From: Sporolactobacillus sp. THM19-2
Lineage (GTDB): Bacteria; Bacillota; Bacilli; Bacillales; Sporolactobacillaceae
NCBI RefSeq assembly: GCF_004153195.1
Contig: NZ_SEMC01000001.1
Span: 342,616-406,615 of the forward strand
Direction: 5' to 3'
DNA: 64,000 bases
Shown here one piece after another: positions 20,275 through 29,913 of the stretch. How positions within the stretch are numbered: position 1 is the first letter of the stretch; each line of letters starts with the position of its first letter. The notes beneath the pieces were generated by a model that was not told the origin of the DNA, did no database searches, and worked only from the letters and a program-made list of their open reading frames with translations. The translations under genes and the position numbers were made by a program.

Positions 20275-22440
20275 ATGACTATGGATGAACTGATCCAAAA
20301 GGCATCAACCTATCTGGATAAAGATGAGATTAAACAACTGAATGAAACTTATGAATTTGCGAAAGCCGCCCATAAAGGACAAGTACGTAAATCGGGAGAG
20401 CCTTATATCACGCATCCGGTTGAGGTTGCCGGAATTCTTGTGGAACTGAAAATGGATGTCACAACCATTATCAGCGGATTTCTTCATGATGTCGTAGAGG
20501 ATACTCCGATCACCCTCGAGGATATTCGGAATAAATTTGGCGATAACGTGGCGACCCTCGTTGATGGTGTAACGAAACTGAGGCATTTTGAATATACGTC
20601 CAAGGAAGATCAGCAGGCTGAGAATCATCGGAAGATGTTCGTTGCGATGGCCCGTGATCTTCGCTGTGTCATCGTTAAACTTGCTGACCGTCTGCACAAT
20701 ATGCGGACATTAAAGTATATGACTCATGAGAAACAGCTCCAGAAGGCCAATGAAACGCTGGAGATTTTTGCCCCGCTGGCCAACCGTCTGGGTATTTCTA
20801 CGATTAAATGGGAGCTTGAAGATATCTCACTGCGTTATCTGAAACCGCAGCAATATTATAAAATTGTCAATCTGATGAAGCAGAAAAGGGAAGAGCGGGA
20901 GGCCTATATTGCTCAGGTTGTTGAGGATCTGAAAAAATATGTGAAATCTGTTCATATCGAAGCAGAGATTTCCGGACGCCCGAAACATATTTACAGTATC
21001 TACCGGAAAATGGTCAATCAGCATAAGCAGTTTAATGAAATTTACGACCTGTTTGCCGTCCGGATCATTGTGGAAAGTATTAAGGATTGTTATGCGATTC
21101 TGGGGATTATTCATACGCACTGGAAGCCGATGCCCGGGCGTTTCAAGGACTACATTGCCATGCCGAAAGCAAACATGTATCAGTCTCTTCATACAACGGT
21201 CATCGGACCGAAAGGCGACCCGCTTGAGGTTCAGATCCGGACGCAGGAGATGCATGACGTTGCAGAATACGGTATTGCTGCACACTGGGCCTATAAAGAG
21301 GGCAAAACGCGCAACATCAATAATAAATTTGAGGATAAACTGACCTGGTTCCGGGAAATTCTGGAGTATCAGAACGAGACGGATGATGCTAAGGAATTTA
21401 TGGAGTCCCTGAAGATGGACCTTTTTTCTGACACCGTGTTTGTTTTTACCCCAAAAGGCGATGTCATTGAACTTCCGGTCGGTTCGGTACCCATTGACTT
21501 TGCCTACCGGATACACACGGAAATAGGCAATAAAACGGTTGGTGCACGTGTCAATGGGAAAATGGTCCCACTGGACTATAAATTGAAAACAGGCGACATT
21601 GTCGAAGTACTGACGTCGAAGCATTCATATGGTCCAAGCCGTGACTGGCTGAAGATCGCCAAAAGTTCAGCAGTTAAAAATAAAATTAAACAGTGGTTCA
21701 AAAGGCAGCAGCGCCAGGAGAACGTAGCCAATGGCCGCGACATGATTGAAAAAGAACTGCGCAATCAGGGGCTCAGTATTAAAGATACGCTAACTGAAGA
21801 GAAATTAGCCGAGGTTGTAAAGAAATTCAATTTTTCCCATGAAAATGAGCTGTATGCGGCGGTGGGATATAACGGTATTCCGGCAAGACAGGTGGTTGAC
21901 CGTCTGACGGAGGACGAACGGAAGGCGAAGGAAGAGCCGGTCAGTCCGGCAAGGCAGCTGCCTGAATCAAAACCTGCACCCAGACGAAAAACATCACTCG
22001 GTGTAAAAGTGAAGGGTGTGGACAACCTTCTGGTGCGCCTTGCCCGCTGCTGTAATCCAGTTCCCGGCGATGCGATTGTCGGTTACATCACGCGAGGAAG
22101 GGGCGTGACGGTTCACCGGAAGGACTGTCCGAATATTAAAAGCGAAGAGGAACAGCGTCTGATCAGCGTCGAATGGGAAAATACGGAATCGAAAGCGAAG
22201 GAATATAACGTTGATATTGAAATCAACGCCTACGACCGAAACGGACTGCTGAATGAAGTGCTTCAGTGTGTGACTGATGCGCATACAGCGATTAACGGCG
22301 TCTCGGGACGCGCGGATAAAAATAAAGTAGCGACCATACATATGACCATCGCCATCACGAATATTGATCACCTGTATCGCGTCGTAGAAAAAATCAAACG
22401 AATTCCGGATATCTATTCCGTGCGGCGTGTGATGCAGTAG
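20275..22440 (+). CDS. relA: Bifunctional (p)ppGpp synthetase/hydrolase Rel
   Basis: Stringent-response enzyme, 721 residues. The N-terminal hydrolase domain keeps its metal site HDVVEDT and the LADRLHNMR motif. The synthetase domain has [19 protein letters not shown]. Then come TGS (from about 390, [14 protein letters not shown]), the helical domain, the conserved-cysteine domain [19 protein letters not shown], and ACT (about 645-721). Both activities should therefore be present. ATG at 20275 has AAGGTGA eight bases upstream; ATG at 20281 is also possible. dtd follows 23 nt later, as in most Firmicutes. Confidence 0.97.
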   Translation: MTMDELIQKASTYLDKDEIKQLNETYEFAKAAHKGQVRKSGEPYITHPVEVAGILVELKMDVTTIISGFLHDVVEDTPITLEDIRNKFGDNVATLVDGVTKLRHFEYTSKEDQQAENHRKMFVAMARDLRCVIVKLADRLHNMRTLKYMTHEKQLQKANETLEIFAPLANRLGISTIKWELEDISLRYLKPQQYYKIVNLMKQKREEREAYIAQVVEDLKKYVKSVHIEAEISGRPKHIYSIYRKMVNQHKQFNEIYDLFAVRIIVESIKDCYAILGIIHTHWKPMPGRFKDYIAMPKANMYQSLHTTVIGPKGDPLEVQIRTQEMHDVAEYGIAAHWAYKEGKTRNINNKFEDKLTWFREILEYQNETDDAKEFMESLKMDLFSDTVFVFTPKGDVIELPVGSVPIDFAYRIHTEIGNKTVGARVNGKMVPLDYKLKTGDIVEVLTSKHSYGPSRDWLKIAKSSAVKNKIKQWFKRQQRQENVANGRDMIEKELRNQGLSIKDTLTEEKLAEVVKKFNFSHENELYAAVGYNGIPARQVVDRLTEDERKAKEEPVSPARQLPESKPAPRRKTSLGVKVKGVDNLLVRLARCCNPVPGDAIVGYITRGRGVTVHRKDCPNIKSEEEQRLISVEWENTESKAKEYNVDIEINAYDRNGLLNEVLQCVTDAHTAINGVSGRADKNKVATIHMTIAITNIDHLYRVVEKIKRIPDIYSVRRVMQ

Positions 22441-22463
22441 GATTTCAAAAAGGGGATGGGGTC

Positions 22464-22913
22464 GTGAAAGTGGTTCTGCAGCGCGTAAAGAAGGCTTCGG
22501 TTGAAGTCGAAGAGAAGACGGTCGGTCGCATTGACGGCGGATTCCTGCTGCTTGTCGGCATCAGACAGGGAGATGCACTGGAAGATGTGTATTATGTCGC
22601 CGACAAGATTGCCGGCCTGCGTATTTTTGAAGATGCAGAAGGGAAAATGAACCGGTCGCTGGTTGATGTATCCGGCGCCATTCTCTCTGTTTCACAGTTT
22701 ACCTTATACGGAGACGTCTCACATGGGCGACGTCCCAGCTTTATTCAGGCGGCGCGTCCTGAGAAGGCCAGGCCCTTATATGAGGCGTTTAACGATCGGC
22801 TGAGGTCCCATGGCCTGACCGTTGAAACGGGTGTTTTCGGTGCCAGGATGGACGTTTCCCTGCTTAATGACGGACCGGTGACGCTTATTGTAGCAAGTAA
22901 GCCGCATGAGTGA
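22464..22913 (+). CDS. dtd: D-aminoacyl-tRNA deacylase
   Basis: Clears D-amino acids (and glycine) mischarged on tRNA, 149 residues. The active-site signatures [17 protein letters not shown] and LLNDGPVTL, the Gly-cisPro motif region, are intact. GTG at 22464 follows AAAAAGGGGATGGGG. It is probably cotranscribed with rel. In B. subtilis an amidase gene (yrvJ) lies between dtd and hisS; here the next element is the hisS-aspS T-box leader. Confidence 0.96.
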   Translation: MKVVLQRVKKASVEVEEKTVGRIDGGFLLLVGIRQGDALEDVYYVADKIAGLRIFEDAEGKMNRSLVDVSGAILSVSQFTLYGDVSHGRRPSFIQAARPEKARPLYEAFNDRLRSHGLTVETGVFGARMDVSLLNDGPVTLIVASKPHE

Positions 22914-22941
22914 ACGGCAAAGCAGGTTTTTCTGCCATCCC

Positions 22942-22970
22942 TTGACATTTTATGAGAGAATACGTACTAT
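22942..22970 (+). promoter_or_regulatory. Sigma-A promoter of hisS-aspS
   Basis: Perfect -35 TTGACA (22942-22947), exact 17-base spacer, -10 TACTAT (22965-22970). Transcription should begin near 22977. Confidence 0.88.
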
Positions 22971-22976
22971 AAAAGG

Positions 22977-23247
22977 ACAAAACCAGTGACGAAGAGATCC
23001 TGCAGATCCTGCTGTCAAAGAGAAGGTGGGCCAAAGGCTGAGAGCGCGCCTGGCATGAGCAGATGCAGGAGGACACTTCTGAGGCGTTTTTCTGAAAAGC
23101 GAAAACCCGTGTTCAGCTGATTAGGAAAAATCGTTTATCGGGCGTTAACCGGATCAAGAGGAAGCATCAGGCGATGCTTTAAATCAAGGGTGGCACCACG
23201 AACGCATATTCGTCCCTTGTCCGCTGCAGAACGGACAAGGGACTTTT
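22977..23247 (+). promoter_or_regulatory. T-box riboswitch of hisS-aspS, probably tRNA-Asp specific
   Basis: Stem I is framed by GAAG (22991-22994) with CTTC (23076-23079) and CCTGCA (22999-23004) with TGCAGG (23064-23069). The internal loop between these helices has the 3' strand AGGACA, placing the specifier GAC (Asp) at 23072-23074, followed by the usual A. The T-box core AAGGGTGGCACCACG is at 23186-23200; its bulge UGGC pairs with an acceptor end whose discriminator is G, as in tRNA-Asp, and not C as in bacterial tRNA-His. The terminator is the 12-bp stem 23212-23223 / 23232-23243 plus T run. CCCTT within its left arm can instead pair with AAGGG of the T-box to form the antiterminator. 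Uncharged tRNA-Asp is thus expected to turn on both synthetase genes. Confidence 0.93.
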
Positions 23248-23285
23248 ATTATTTATGAACACAGAAAGCAGAAGGAGGAAGTCAT

Positions 23286-24554
23286 TTGCTTATTCAGATT
23301 CCGAGAGGGACCTACGATGTCCTGCCGGAAGAATCAGGTATCTGGCAGAAGATTGAAGAAACCGCTAGAAAGATCTGTACATTATTTCATTATAAAGAAA
23401 TACGTACCCCGCTTTTTGAATCGACAGATCTGTTTCAGAGAGGCGTCGGGGATACGACGGACATCGTACAGAAGGAAATGTATAATTTCAAAGATCGGGG
23501 AGGGCGCAGCCTGACTCTGCGTCCTGAAGGGACAGCATCGGTTGTCCGCGCATTTGTCGAGCATAAAATGTACGGCCTTCCCGACCGGCCGGCTAAATTG
23601 TATTATATCGGTCCCATGTTCCGCTATGAGCGGCCACAGTCCGGGCGGACACGGCAGTTTACCCAGTTCGGCGTCGAAGCTCTGGGTTCGAAGGATCCGT
23701 CTATAGATGCTGAAGTCATTGCACTTGCCCTGTCTTTCTATCACGCGCTGGGTCTGAAAAATCTGAAGCTCGTTCTGAACAGTCTTGGTGATCCGGAAAG
23801 CCGCGCAGCGCACCGTAAAGCCCTGATTAACCATTTTAAACCATCTATCGGCGAGTTCTGCGAAGATTGTCAGACGCGGCTTGAGAAGAACCCGCTGAGA
23901 ATTCTTGATTGTAAAAAAGACCATGATCATCCGCTGATGGCTACTGCCCCTTCGATCATAGATTATCTGACCGATGACGCCAGAGATTATTTCAATCGCG
24001 TTAAATCCATTCTTGATGAAATGGGTATTGTCTATGAACTGGATCCGACGCTGGTACGCGGGCTGGATTATTATAATCACACAACGTTTGAAATCATGGG
24101 TGCCAGTAAAGGGGCAATCAGTACCCTGACCGGAGGCGGCCGGTACAATGGCCTGGTCAGTGAACTTGGTGGTCCGGAAACGGCCGGTGTCGGTTTCGCT
24201 CTGAGTATCGAACGTCTCCTGCTTGCGCTGGAAGTGGAAGGGATCACGCCTCGCGCCGAAGACGGACTGGATGCGTTCATTGTTGCCATAGGTGAAAAAG
24301 CGGAAGAAAAAGCCCCTGTTTTGCTGCACAGGCTCCGTGAAGCCGGTCTTCGCGCCGATAAAGACTATATGGAACGGAAAGTTAAAGCACAGTTCAAACA
24401 GGCAGACAGGGATGATGCCCGCTTTGTTGTGGTACTCGGTGATGAGGAACTGGAGGCTCATTCGGCTACTGTGAAGCATATGAGCGACGGGACTCAGGAG
24501 AAAGTTGCCTTTGACAGACTTGCAGACTACATGAAATCGAAAATGAAAAAATGA
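23286..24554 (+). CDS. hisS: Histidine-tRNA ligase
   Basis: Class II HisRS, 422 residues. Motif 2 is [18 protein letters not shown]; the histidine-binding signatures are [15 protein letters not shown] and [11 protein letters not shown]; motif 3 is [12 protein letters not shown], followed by the anticodon-binding domain. TTG at 23286 follows AAGGAGGA, and the N-terminus [16 protein letters not shown] aligns with the family. Its expression is controlled by the upstream T-box leader, in one operon with aspS (gap 10 nt). Confidence 0.97.
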   Translation: MLIQIPRGTYDVLPEESGIWQKIEETARKICTLFHYKEIRTPLFESTDLFQRGVGDTTDIVQKEMYNFKDRGGRSLTLRPEGTASVVRAFVEHKMYGLPDRPAKLYYIGPMFRYERPQSGRTRQFTQFGVEALGSKDPSIDAEVIALALSFYHALGLKNLKLVLNSLGDPESRAAHRKALINHFKPSIGEFCEDCQTRLEKNPLRILDCKKDHDHPLMATAPSIIDYLTDDARDYFNRVKSILDEMGIVYELDPTLVRGLDYYNHTTFEIMGASKGAISTLTGGGRYNGLVSELGGPETAGVGFALSIERLLLALEVEGITPRAEDGLDAFIVAIGEKAEEKAPVLLHRLREAGLRADKDYMERKVKAQFKQADRDDARFVVVLGDEELEAHSATVKHMSDGTQEKVAFDRLADYMKSKMKK

Positions 24555-24564
24555 GGTGTCGAGA

Positions 24565-26337
24565 TTGTATCGGAATGCATATTGCGGTAAGTTGACCGCA
24601 AAACAGGCAGGGCAGACAGTGACCCTTGCCGGATGGGTTCAGAAACGAAGAGATCTGGGCGGTGTGATCTTTATCGATTTACGTGACAGATCCGGCTTTG
24701 TCCAGATTGTATTCAACCCGAAAATTTCTCAGAAAGCATGGAATACGGCAGATAAAGTTCGCAGCGAATATTGCCTTTCAGTGACCGGAACCGTTTCTGC
24801 CCGCGCCCCGGAAGCTGTGAATCCTAAAATAAAGACTGGCGACATTGAAATCATGATTCATGAAATCCATGTTCTGAATAAATCAAAAACGCCGCCCTTT
24901 CCGATTGAAGACCATATCGAGGCTTCTGAAGATGTCCGGCTGAGGTATCGCTATCTGGATCTGCGCCGGCCGGAAATGCTTGAGACCTTCAAGCTGCGCA
25001 ATAAAGTCACCCGGTCCCTGCGCCATTTCCTTGATGACAGAGATTTTCTTGATATTGAAACCCCGATACTGACCAAAAGCACGCCGGAAGGGGCACGCGA
25101 CTATCTGGTACCCAGCCGTGTTCATCCGGGTGAATTTTATGCCTTGCCGCAGTCGCCGCAGTTGTTTAAACAGCTGCTGATGGCTTCCGGAATGGAAAAG
25201 TATTACCAGATTGCCCGCTGCTTTCGGGATGAGGATCTGCGCGCCGACCGCCAGCCGGAGTTTACCCAGGTTGATATTGAGATGTCTTTCTTTGAACTCA
25301 GGCCGTTCCAGGATATGATTGAAGAGATGCTGGTCAATCTGGTAAAAGAAGTGAAAGGTATTGATATTCCGCGTCCGTTTAAACGGTTGACTTATGCCCA
25401 GGCAATGGATCTGTACGGCAGCGATAAACCCGATACACGTTTTGGCTTAACGCTGATTGATCTGACCGATATTGCGGCGGACAGCACGTTGAAGGTGTTT
25501 AAAGAGGTCCAGGAAAAGGGTGGCGTCGTAAAAGCGATCAACGCCAAAGGACAGGCTTCGCATTTCTCGCGCAAGCAGGTGGATGAAGATCTGCGTCATG
25601 TCGTTTCCCCTCATGGGGCAAAAGGGCTGGCCTGGCTTAAGGTTGAAGAGAACGGCATGAAGGGACCCATTGCCAAGTTCTTTGATGAAGCGCTGACTCA
25701 GCGGATTGTTAAGCGGACGAACGCTGAGCCCGGTGACCTGCTGCTCTTTGTCGCAGACAAGAAAAAAATTGTGGCCGAAAGTCTTGGCGCCCTCCGGCTT
25801 CACCTGGGCAAGACACTCGGCTTGATTGACGAATCGGCTTTCAACTTCCTCTGGGTGACGGAATTTCCGCTCCTTTCCTACAGTGAGGAAGAGCACCGAT
25901 ATGTGGCTGAGCACCACCCGTTCACGATGCCGGTTCTTGAGGATCTGGACAAGATCGAAAGCGATCCGGGCAGCGTACGTGCCCAGTCCTACGATATGGT
26001 ACTGAACGGTTTCGAGCTGGGCAGCGGATCGGAAAGAATCTGTAATCACGAGATGCAGGAGAAAATGTTCAAGGTACTCGGATTTACAAAAGAGCGCGCC
26101 GAGAAACAGTTTGGCTTCCTGATGGAAGCATTCGAATATGGCGCTCCGCCTCATGGTGGTATGGCGCTCGGTATTGACCGGATCGTGATGCTGCTTGCCG
26201 GATGTGCGAGCCTGCGCGATACCATTGCTTTCCCGAAAACAGCCAGTGCATCGGATCTGTTGACCAAGGCACCAAGTGCAGTCAGCGATGCGCAGCTGGC
26301 CGAACTCCATCTGGACGTTGCCACACTGCTGAAATAA
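24565..26337 (+). CDS. aspS: Aspartate-tRNA ligase
   Basis: Class IIb AspRS of bacterial type, 590 residues (B. subtilis 592): an N-terminal OB-fold anticodon-binding domain with [21 protein letters not shown], motif 2 with [19 protein letters not shown], the GAD insertion domain, and motif 3 with [16 protein letters not shown] start at TTG 24565, six bases after GAGGTG; GTG 24556 sits inside that site. It is second gene of the T-box controlled operon. Downstream is the 6S RNA gene with its own promoter. Confidence 0.96.
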   Translation: MYRNAYCGKLTAKQAGQTVTLAGWVQKRRDLGGVIFIDLRDRSGFVQIVFNPKISQKAWNTADKVRSEYCLSVTGTVSARAPEAVNPKIKTGDIEIMIHEIHVLNKSKTPPFPIEDHIEASEDVRLRYRYLDLRRPEMLETFKLRNKVTRSLRHFLDDRDFLDIETPILTKSTPEGARDYLVPSRVHPGEFYALPQSPQLFKQLLMASGMEKYYQIARCFRDEDLRADRQPEFTQVDIEMSFFELRPFQDMIEEMLVNLVKEVKGIDIPRPFKRLTYAQAMDLYGSDKPDTRFGLTLIDLTDIAADSTLKVFKEVQEKGGVVKAINAKGQASHFSRKQVDEDLRHVVSPHGAKGLAWLKVEENGMKGPIAKFFDEALTQRIVKRTNAEPGDLLLFVADKKKIVAESLGALRLHLGKTLGLIDESAFNFLWVTEFPLLSYSEEEHRYVAEHHPFTMPVLEDLDKIESDPGSVRAQSYDMVLNGFELGSGSERICNHEMQEKMFKVLGFTKERAEKQFGFLMEAFEYGAPPHGGMALGIDRIVMLLAGCASLRDTIAFPKTASASDLLTKAPSAVSDAQLAELHLDVATLLK

Positions 26338-26377
26338 CCCGTGGCAGGATCTGGCAGGAATGGCAGGAAGCAGATGC

Positions 26378-26406
26378 TTGATAAACAGCTACATTTATGC
26401 TAACCT
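26378..26406 (+). promoter_or_regulatory. Sigma-A promoter of the 6S RNA gene
   Basis: TTGATA (26378-26383), 17-base spacer, TAACCT (26401-26406) with TGC directly upstream as extended -10. The expected start is near 26411-26413, where the closing stem of the RNA begins. Confidence 0.7.
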
Positions 26407-26410
26407 AAGA

Positions 26411-26616
26411 ATAGAAATCGAACAGCGTCCTGAGGTGTTAGTCGAACGTCGATATGTTTTGACCGAACATCTAACTATAGGGAGTCCGTTGTTTTCACTC
26501 GTCACGCATGCCCGCACAAGGGACCCGTAAACTGTGAAACAGGACACCCACCTGCTCACGAGCGGGTTTCAAAGCTGCGGCTTCACAACGGCACATTCGG
26601 GATTCTCATGTTCTAT
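26411..26616 (+). ncRNA. ssrS: 6S RNA (BsrA/SsrS type)
   Basis: A region without a protein gene that folds end to end, the shape of 6S RNA, which mimics an open promoter and sequesters the housekeeping RNA polymerase. Complementary ends: ATAGAA with TTCTAT, GAACA with TGTTC, and TCCTGAGGTGTT with AACGGCACATTCGGGA. The 3' side AAAGCTGCGGCTTC and ACGGCACATTCGGG recalls the conserved CTGCGGCGGCATCTCGG end of E. coli 6S RNA. B. subtilis bsrA also lies just downstream of aspS. The ends are estimated from pairing, plus or minus about five bases. Confidence 0.82.
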
Positions 26617-26629
26617 ATCCAAAAGAAAG

Positions 26630-26665
26630 AGCAGAACCGGGATATTTTCCTGGTTCTGCTTTTTC
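26630..26665. terminator. Terminator after 6S RNA, probably shared with the pil operon
   Basis: AGCAGAACC / GGTTCTGCT stem with TTTTT on the plus side and a T-rich tract on the minus side. Confidence 0.8.
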
Positions 26666-26700
26666 AATGCAAAAAAATAAACCGGGAGAAAACCCGGATG

Positions 26701-27228
26701 CTATTTTGCTAATGAATACAAAGTCAGATTGAATGTAGCCTGCCAATGGTTATCCTGACTGCTTTGGAGTGAGAGATGACTCAGCGTGTGCAGGTGTTCC
26801 ATTTTTTCCAGATCGCCCAGAAAGGCAACAATATCAGATTGTTTCCCCGCCGTAATCGTGACCATGTACCTGTTCTGTTTCAGGACGGACTGCCCCGTCA
26901 CATTCGATGAAGGGTCATTATTCTGCCTGTCATCAGAGTCCGTCATGGCGATTGTTGCGACAGCGACCTGATGCCGAGAGGCCAGTTGCTGAAAATCAGA
27001 GAAGAAGGATTCTACTTCCGGCTGCTTCGGCAGTCGGTCTGCATGGACAACTGTATCCTTATTCTCTTTCTTTGCCCTCGCCAGGGCTTCATCCTGATAC
27101 ATTTTAACGTTCTGCTGTGTGAACGCGATCTCCTGTTTCATCGGTATGATTTTTGTAAAGTAAAACCATCCGAAGCCTATGCAGACCAGAAGCAGCGCAG
27201 CACACGTGACAATAGCTGATTGTCTCAT
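26701..27228 (-). CDS. PilO-like type IV pilus alignment protein
   Basis: A 175-residue protein with one N-terminal membrane helix (about 5-25), a coiled segment (about 30-60), and a small alpha/beta domain ending in TFNLTLYSLAK. This is the layout of PilO, the bitopic partner of PilN that links the cytoplasmic PilM to the machine. Sequence identity is weak, as is usual for PilO, so the call leans on its place after pilM and pilN. ATGA overlap with pilN. It is the last gene of the minus-strand pilus operon. Confidence 0.75.
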   Translation of the reverse strand: MRQSAIVTCAALLLVCIGFGWFYFTKIIPMKQEIAFTQQNVKMYQDEALARAKKENKDTVVHADRLPKQPEVESFFSDFQQLASRHQVAVATIAMTDSDDRQNNDPSSNVTGQSVLKQNRYMVTITAGKQSDIVAFLGDLEKMEHLHTLSHLSLQSSQDNHWQATFNLTLYSLAK

Positions 27229-27740
27229 GGTTTTTGATCCTTTTCTTTACTGATGTTCATCGTCAGCGTAACCTGCAGTGTATCACTCTGATCACCGGTC
27301 TGGCTGATCTGTGTCGTTTCAACCTTCTCAAATGGTTGCCGGCGCAGTCGATCCGTAAATTGGACAACAGCCTGGAAATCAGGCAGCAGACTTTGGACCG
27401 TAATCCTATGTGATGCAATAGTGACATTCTGGATCGCTCCGCCATCAGGAAGACGCTGGTTCAGGGAAGTCAGCGCATGGTAAACGTCCGGCTGACTTTG
27501 CCGGACCTGTCTGACCGCCTGTTCAGCATTTGGTGTCCCGGAAGTGTCCTGCTCCTTGAGGGTGCGTGCTTTCCATATCGACTCCTGCTGATGGACATCC
27601 TGAAGTGTACCGTTCAGCTGCCAGGCATACCAGAATAAAGCAGCCAGTGCAATCACACAGACCGCAGCGAAGACCATGATGAAGCGAATGAATGCCCTGG
27701 ACGTCCGTTTTTCGTAGGGAAGAAGGTTAATATCAATCAT
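27225..27740 (-). CDS. pilN: PilN-like type IV pilus alignment protein
   Basis: A 171-residue bitopic protein. It opens with MIDINLLPYEKR, the cytoplasmic motif by which PilN docks into PilM, followed by one membrane helix (about 20-42), a coiled stretch and a ferredoxin-like domain. It overlaps pilM and pilO by 4 nt on each side, so translation of the three is coupled. It forms the inner-membrane alignment complex with PilM and PilO. Confidence 0.85.
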   Translation of the reverse strand: MIDINLLPYEKRTSRAFIRFIMVFAAVCVIALAALFWYAWQLNGTLQDVHQQESIWKARTLKEQDTSGTPNAEQAVRQVRQSQPDVYHALTSLNQRLPDGGAIQNVTIASHRITVQSLLPDFQAVVQFTDRLRRQPFEKVETTQISQTGDQSDTLQVTLTMNISKEKDQKP

Positions 27741-28699
27741 GAGACAAGCTCCTTCATCGCCGAGCCAATGGCAGGAATGAAGGACAGCTGGATGGAATGC
27801 CCCGTTTTTTCATCATCGACGGGCACAGGTTCAACAGGAATATGAACCGTATCAGAAAGGACTTTTCCAAATGTACGCTGCTCACGCTTTTCATTAAGCA
27901 GGTAGATGGCTGCCACCTGTCCGCTGCCCTTCTGAATGGAAAATTGATAAAAATTCATCATGCGATCAATTTCCGTGACCGCGTTCAGAACGTACAGATC
28001 TGCCGCTTCATCTGCTGAATCTGCTGAATCTGCTCCGCGGGTACCGAGATGAACCTGTCTGGCAAAAAGAGGGACGTCGTTGTGCAGAATCGAGACACTG
28101 AGTGTCGCTTTCTCCAGCCGGGCATACATCCGGTGTTCCGGAAGCACTGCTTTATGTATATAGTGAATCCAGCGGTCAACACCAATAGCATTAAATTCCG
28201 CCGCAACTGGTTCGAGACCCGCAGAACGCAGGACGTGCACATACTGGCGGACAACGGTTTCCGGAGCGGCGTAGAGGACGACGTTCGTTCCATCCGCTGC
28301 TCTGTTCAGTACATGGAAGTCGAATATCGGGTCTTTAAATGGAAGCTGAATCTTTTTGCCCATTTCGATAAAGAAATAGTTTCGCAGATCCTGATCGGTC
28401 ATCACGCCGGGCAGCTCGAACTGCCGGACAATCAGCTGTGAATCCGGGATTGTAAAGCACACCTGTTTTCTATTCGCCTTAAGCTTGCGGACCAGCCCCT
28501 TCAGTTTTGCCTGACAGGCTTCCTGATTTTTAAGGATTCCATTAACGATGATTCCGGGTTCCAGAGCAGTCTCCTGCGTCCGGATAGCCGACACATGGCC
28601 TGTGCCGCCTTTAAGGAGAGCAAGCCGCAGACTGTCGTCGGCAAAAGTAAGACCAACACGGACATGGGACTGAAACCATTGTGACAGATTTCCAAACAT
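27737..28699 (-). CDS. pilM: Type IV pilus assembly protein PilM
   Basis: A 320-residue cytoplasmic protein of actin-like fold. The N-terminal phosphate-1 type segment VGLTFADDSLRLALLKGG and the PilM-like VRKLKANRKQVCFTIPDSQLIVRQFELPG support the call. In other systems PilM binds ATP and the PilN tail and connects to the assembly ATPase. The nucleotide-binding motifs are weaker than in Gram-negative PilM. It is located between pilD and pilN. Confidence 0.82.
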   Translation of the reverse strand: MFGNLSQWFQSHVRVGLTFADDSLRLALLKGGTGHVSAIRTQETALEPGIIVNGILKNQEACQAKLKGLVRKLKANRKQVCFTIPDSQLIVRQFELPGVMTDQDLRNYFFIEMGKKIQLPFKDPIFDFHVLNRAADGTNVVLYAAPETVVRQYVHVLRSAGLEPVAAEFNAIGVDRWIHYIHKAVLPEHRMYARLEKATLSVSILHNDVPLFARQVHLGTRGADSADSADEAADLYVLNAVTEIDRMMNFYQFSIQKGSGQVAAIYLLNEKREQRTFGKVLSDTVHIPVEPVPVDDEKTGHSIQLSFIPAIGSAMKELVS

Positions 28700-28717
28700 C
28701 AGACATCATTCCCCATG

Positions 28718-29479
28718 TTAAAAGATTAAGTCAAGATAGGCTGCGATCAGCTGGTCACCGAAAAAGAAGGCGGTCAGCATCCCAAGTGTGATAAAAGGGA
28801 CGAAAGGCACCGGCTGGCGCCGTTTCACCAGACCGGTCAAAAGACCGAGGCCGCCGAGCAGCGCACCGAAAAAGGTCGACAGGAAAAAGCCGAGTACAAT
28901 CAGTTTTATTCCGATGATAAGCCCCATTACAGCAAACAGTTTTACATCACCGCCGCCCATTCCGCCGCCGCTGATGAGCGCAATCAGTGCCAATAGAACA
29001 AATCCGGCTGCGATACCGGCCAGGGGATCCCACCACGGGGTGGCATGAAAGACACTCCGAAACACGCTAAAGAGAATGAAAAAGAACAGCAGAATTTTAT
29101 TCGGGATGATCATGTGCGACAGGTCTGTCACTAGAACGATCATCAGCAGGGAAGAGAGCAGCCAGCCTGCAAGCATTTCTTCAATCGTTGCTGCCTGTAT
29201 GAAGCTGAACAGGAACAGCAGACCTGTCGCAGCCTCAATGGCCGGATAGATCGGTGAGATCTTCGTATGGCATGTCCGGCACCGTCCGTGCAGAAAAATA
29301 TAGGAAAAGACCGGTACCAGATCGCGGATAGTTAAACGCCGCCCGCACGACGGACAGTGTGAAGGCGGCGATATAATCGACTGACCTTCGGCAACCCGAA
29401 GACCAACGACATTGTAAAAAGAACCGAGGACAAGACCAAGTATTGTGATATAAATTTCAAAAATAAAACTTATCCACAT
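28718..29479 (-). CDS. pilD: Prepilin peptidase / N-methyltransferase PilD
   Basis: A 253-residue membrane aspartyl protease that cuts prepilin leaders and methylates the new N-terminus. The N-terminal part has two zinc-type pairs, CPSCGRR and CRTCHTK. The catalytic aspartates are in VTDLSHMIIPNK and GGGDVKLFA. About seven membrane helices. It sits between the major pilin gene and pilM. It could also process the ComG pseudopilins of the same cell if these exist. Confidence 0.95.
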   Translation of the reverse strand: MWISFIFEIYITILGLVLGSFYNVVGLRVAEGQSIISPPSHCPSCGRRLTIRDLVPVFSYIFLHGRCRTCHTKISPIYPAIEAATGLLFLFSFIQAATIEEMLAGWLLSSLLMIVLVTDLSHMIIPNKILLFFFILFSVFRSVFHATPWWDPLAGIAAGFVLLALIALISGGGMGGGDVKLFAVMGLIIGIKLIVLGFFLSTFFGALLGGLGLLTGLVKRRQPVPFVPFITLGMLTAFFFGDQLIAAYLDLIF

Positions 29480-29498
29480 AGCTTTATAAACATCCTAA

Positions 29499-29897
29499 TC
29501 ATTCAGTAGTTGATTCCGGCTCTTCTTCACCAGATTTAGCAACAATTTCTTGTTCTGTTGATCCATCAGTCACACCGGCATGGCCGGTAATTGAATATAC
29601 GCCCTCATCGTTAACGGAAACTGTAAAAGAAGTATCTCTTGCATGGCCCAGATACTTTTTTAAATCATCGTAAGTAAGGGAATTGTCATCTGGATTTTCA
29701 GCATTATAAAGTTTTGCGGCATGAATGATATTTAATGCATCCTGATAATTCGCTTTCTCGCGCTGCCCACTGATAACATTCGTAATGATTGGCACTGCAA
29801 TTGCAGCAATGATAGCAAGAATCACAATGACAGCCAGCAGCTCGACAAGGGTAAACCCTTTCTGATCTTTAGACTTTGCTCTAAGTTTTTTTAACAT
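29499..29897 (-). CDS. Major type IV pilin (prepilin)
   Basis: A 132-residue prepilin. A basic 14-residue leader ends in KG, then FTLVELLAVIVILAIIAAIA, the N-terminal helix with Glu5; cleavage by PilD is expected before the Phe. The mature globular part (about 118 residues) is acidic with no Cys pair and ends in a Glu/Ser/Thr-rich tail. As the only prepilin inside the machinery operon it is the best candidate for the main fibre subunit. GAGAGG lies upstream of the ATG. Confidence 0.88.
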   Translation of the reverse strand: MLKKLRAKSKDQKGFTLVELLAVIVILAIIAAIAVPIITNVISGQREKANYQDALNIIHAAKLYNAENPDDNSLTYDDLKKYLGHARDTSFTVSVNDEGVYSITGHAGVTDGSTEQEIVAKSGEEEPESTTE

Positions 29898-29913
29898 TTT
29901 TTCCTCTCCCTCA

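Noticed and set aside
20305..25574. Minus-strand open frames opposite rel, hisS and aspS
   Set aside because: All lie inside well-conserved plus-strand genes, and their translations look like reversed-strand shadows rich in Phe, Ile and Arg.
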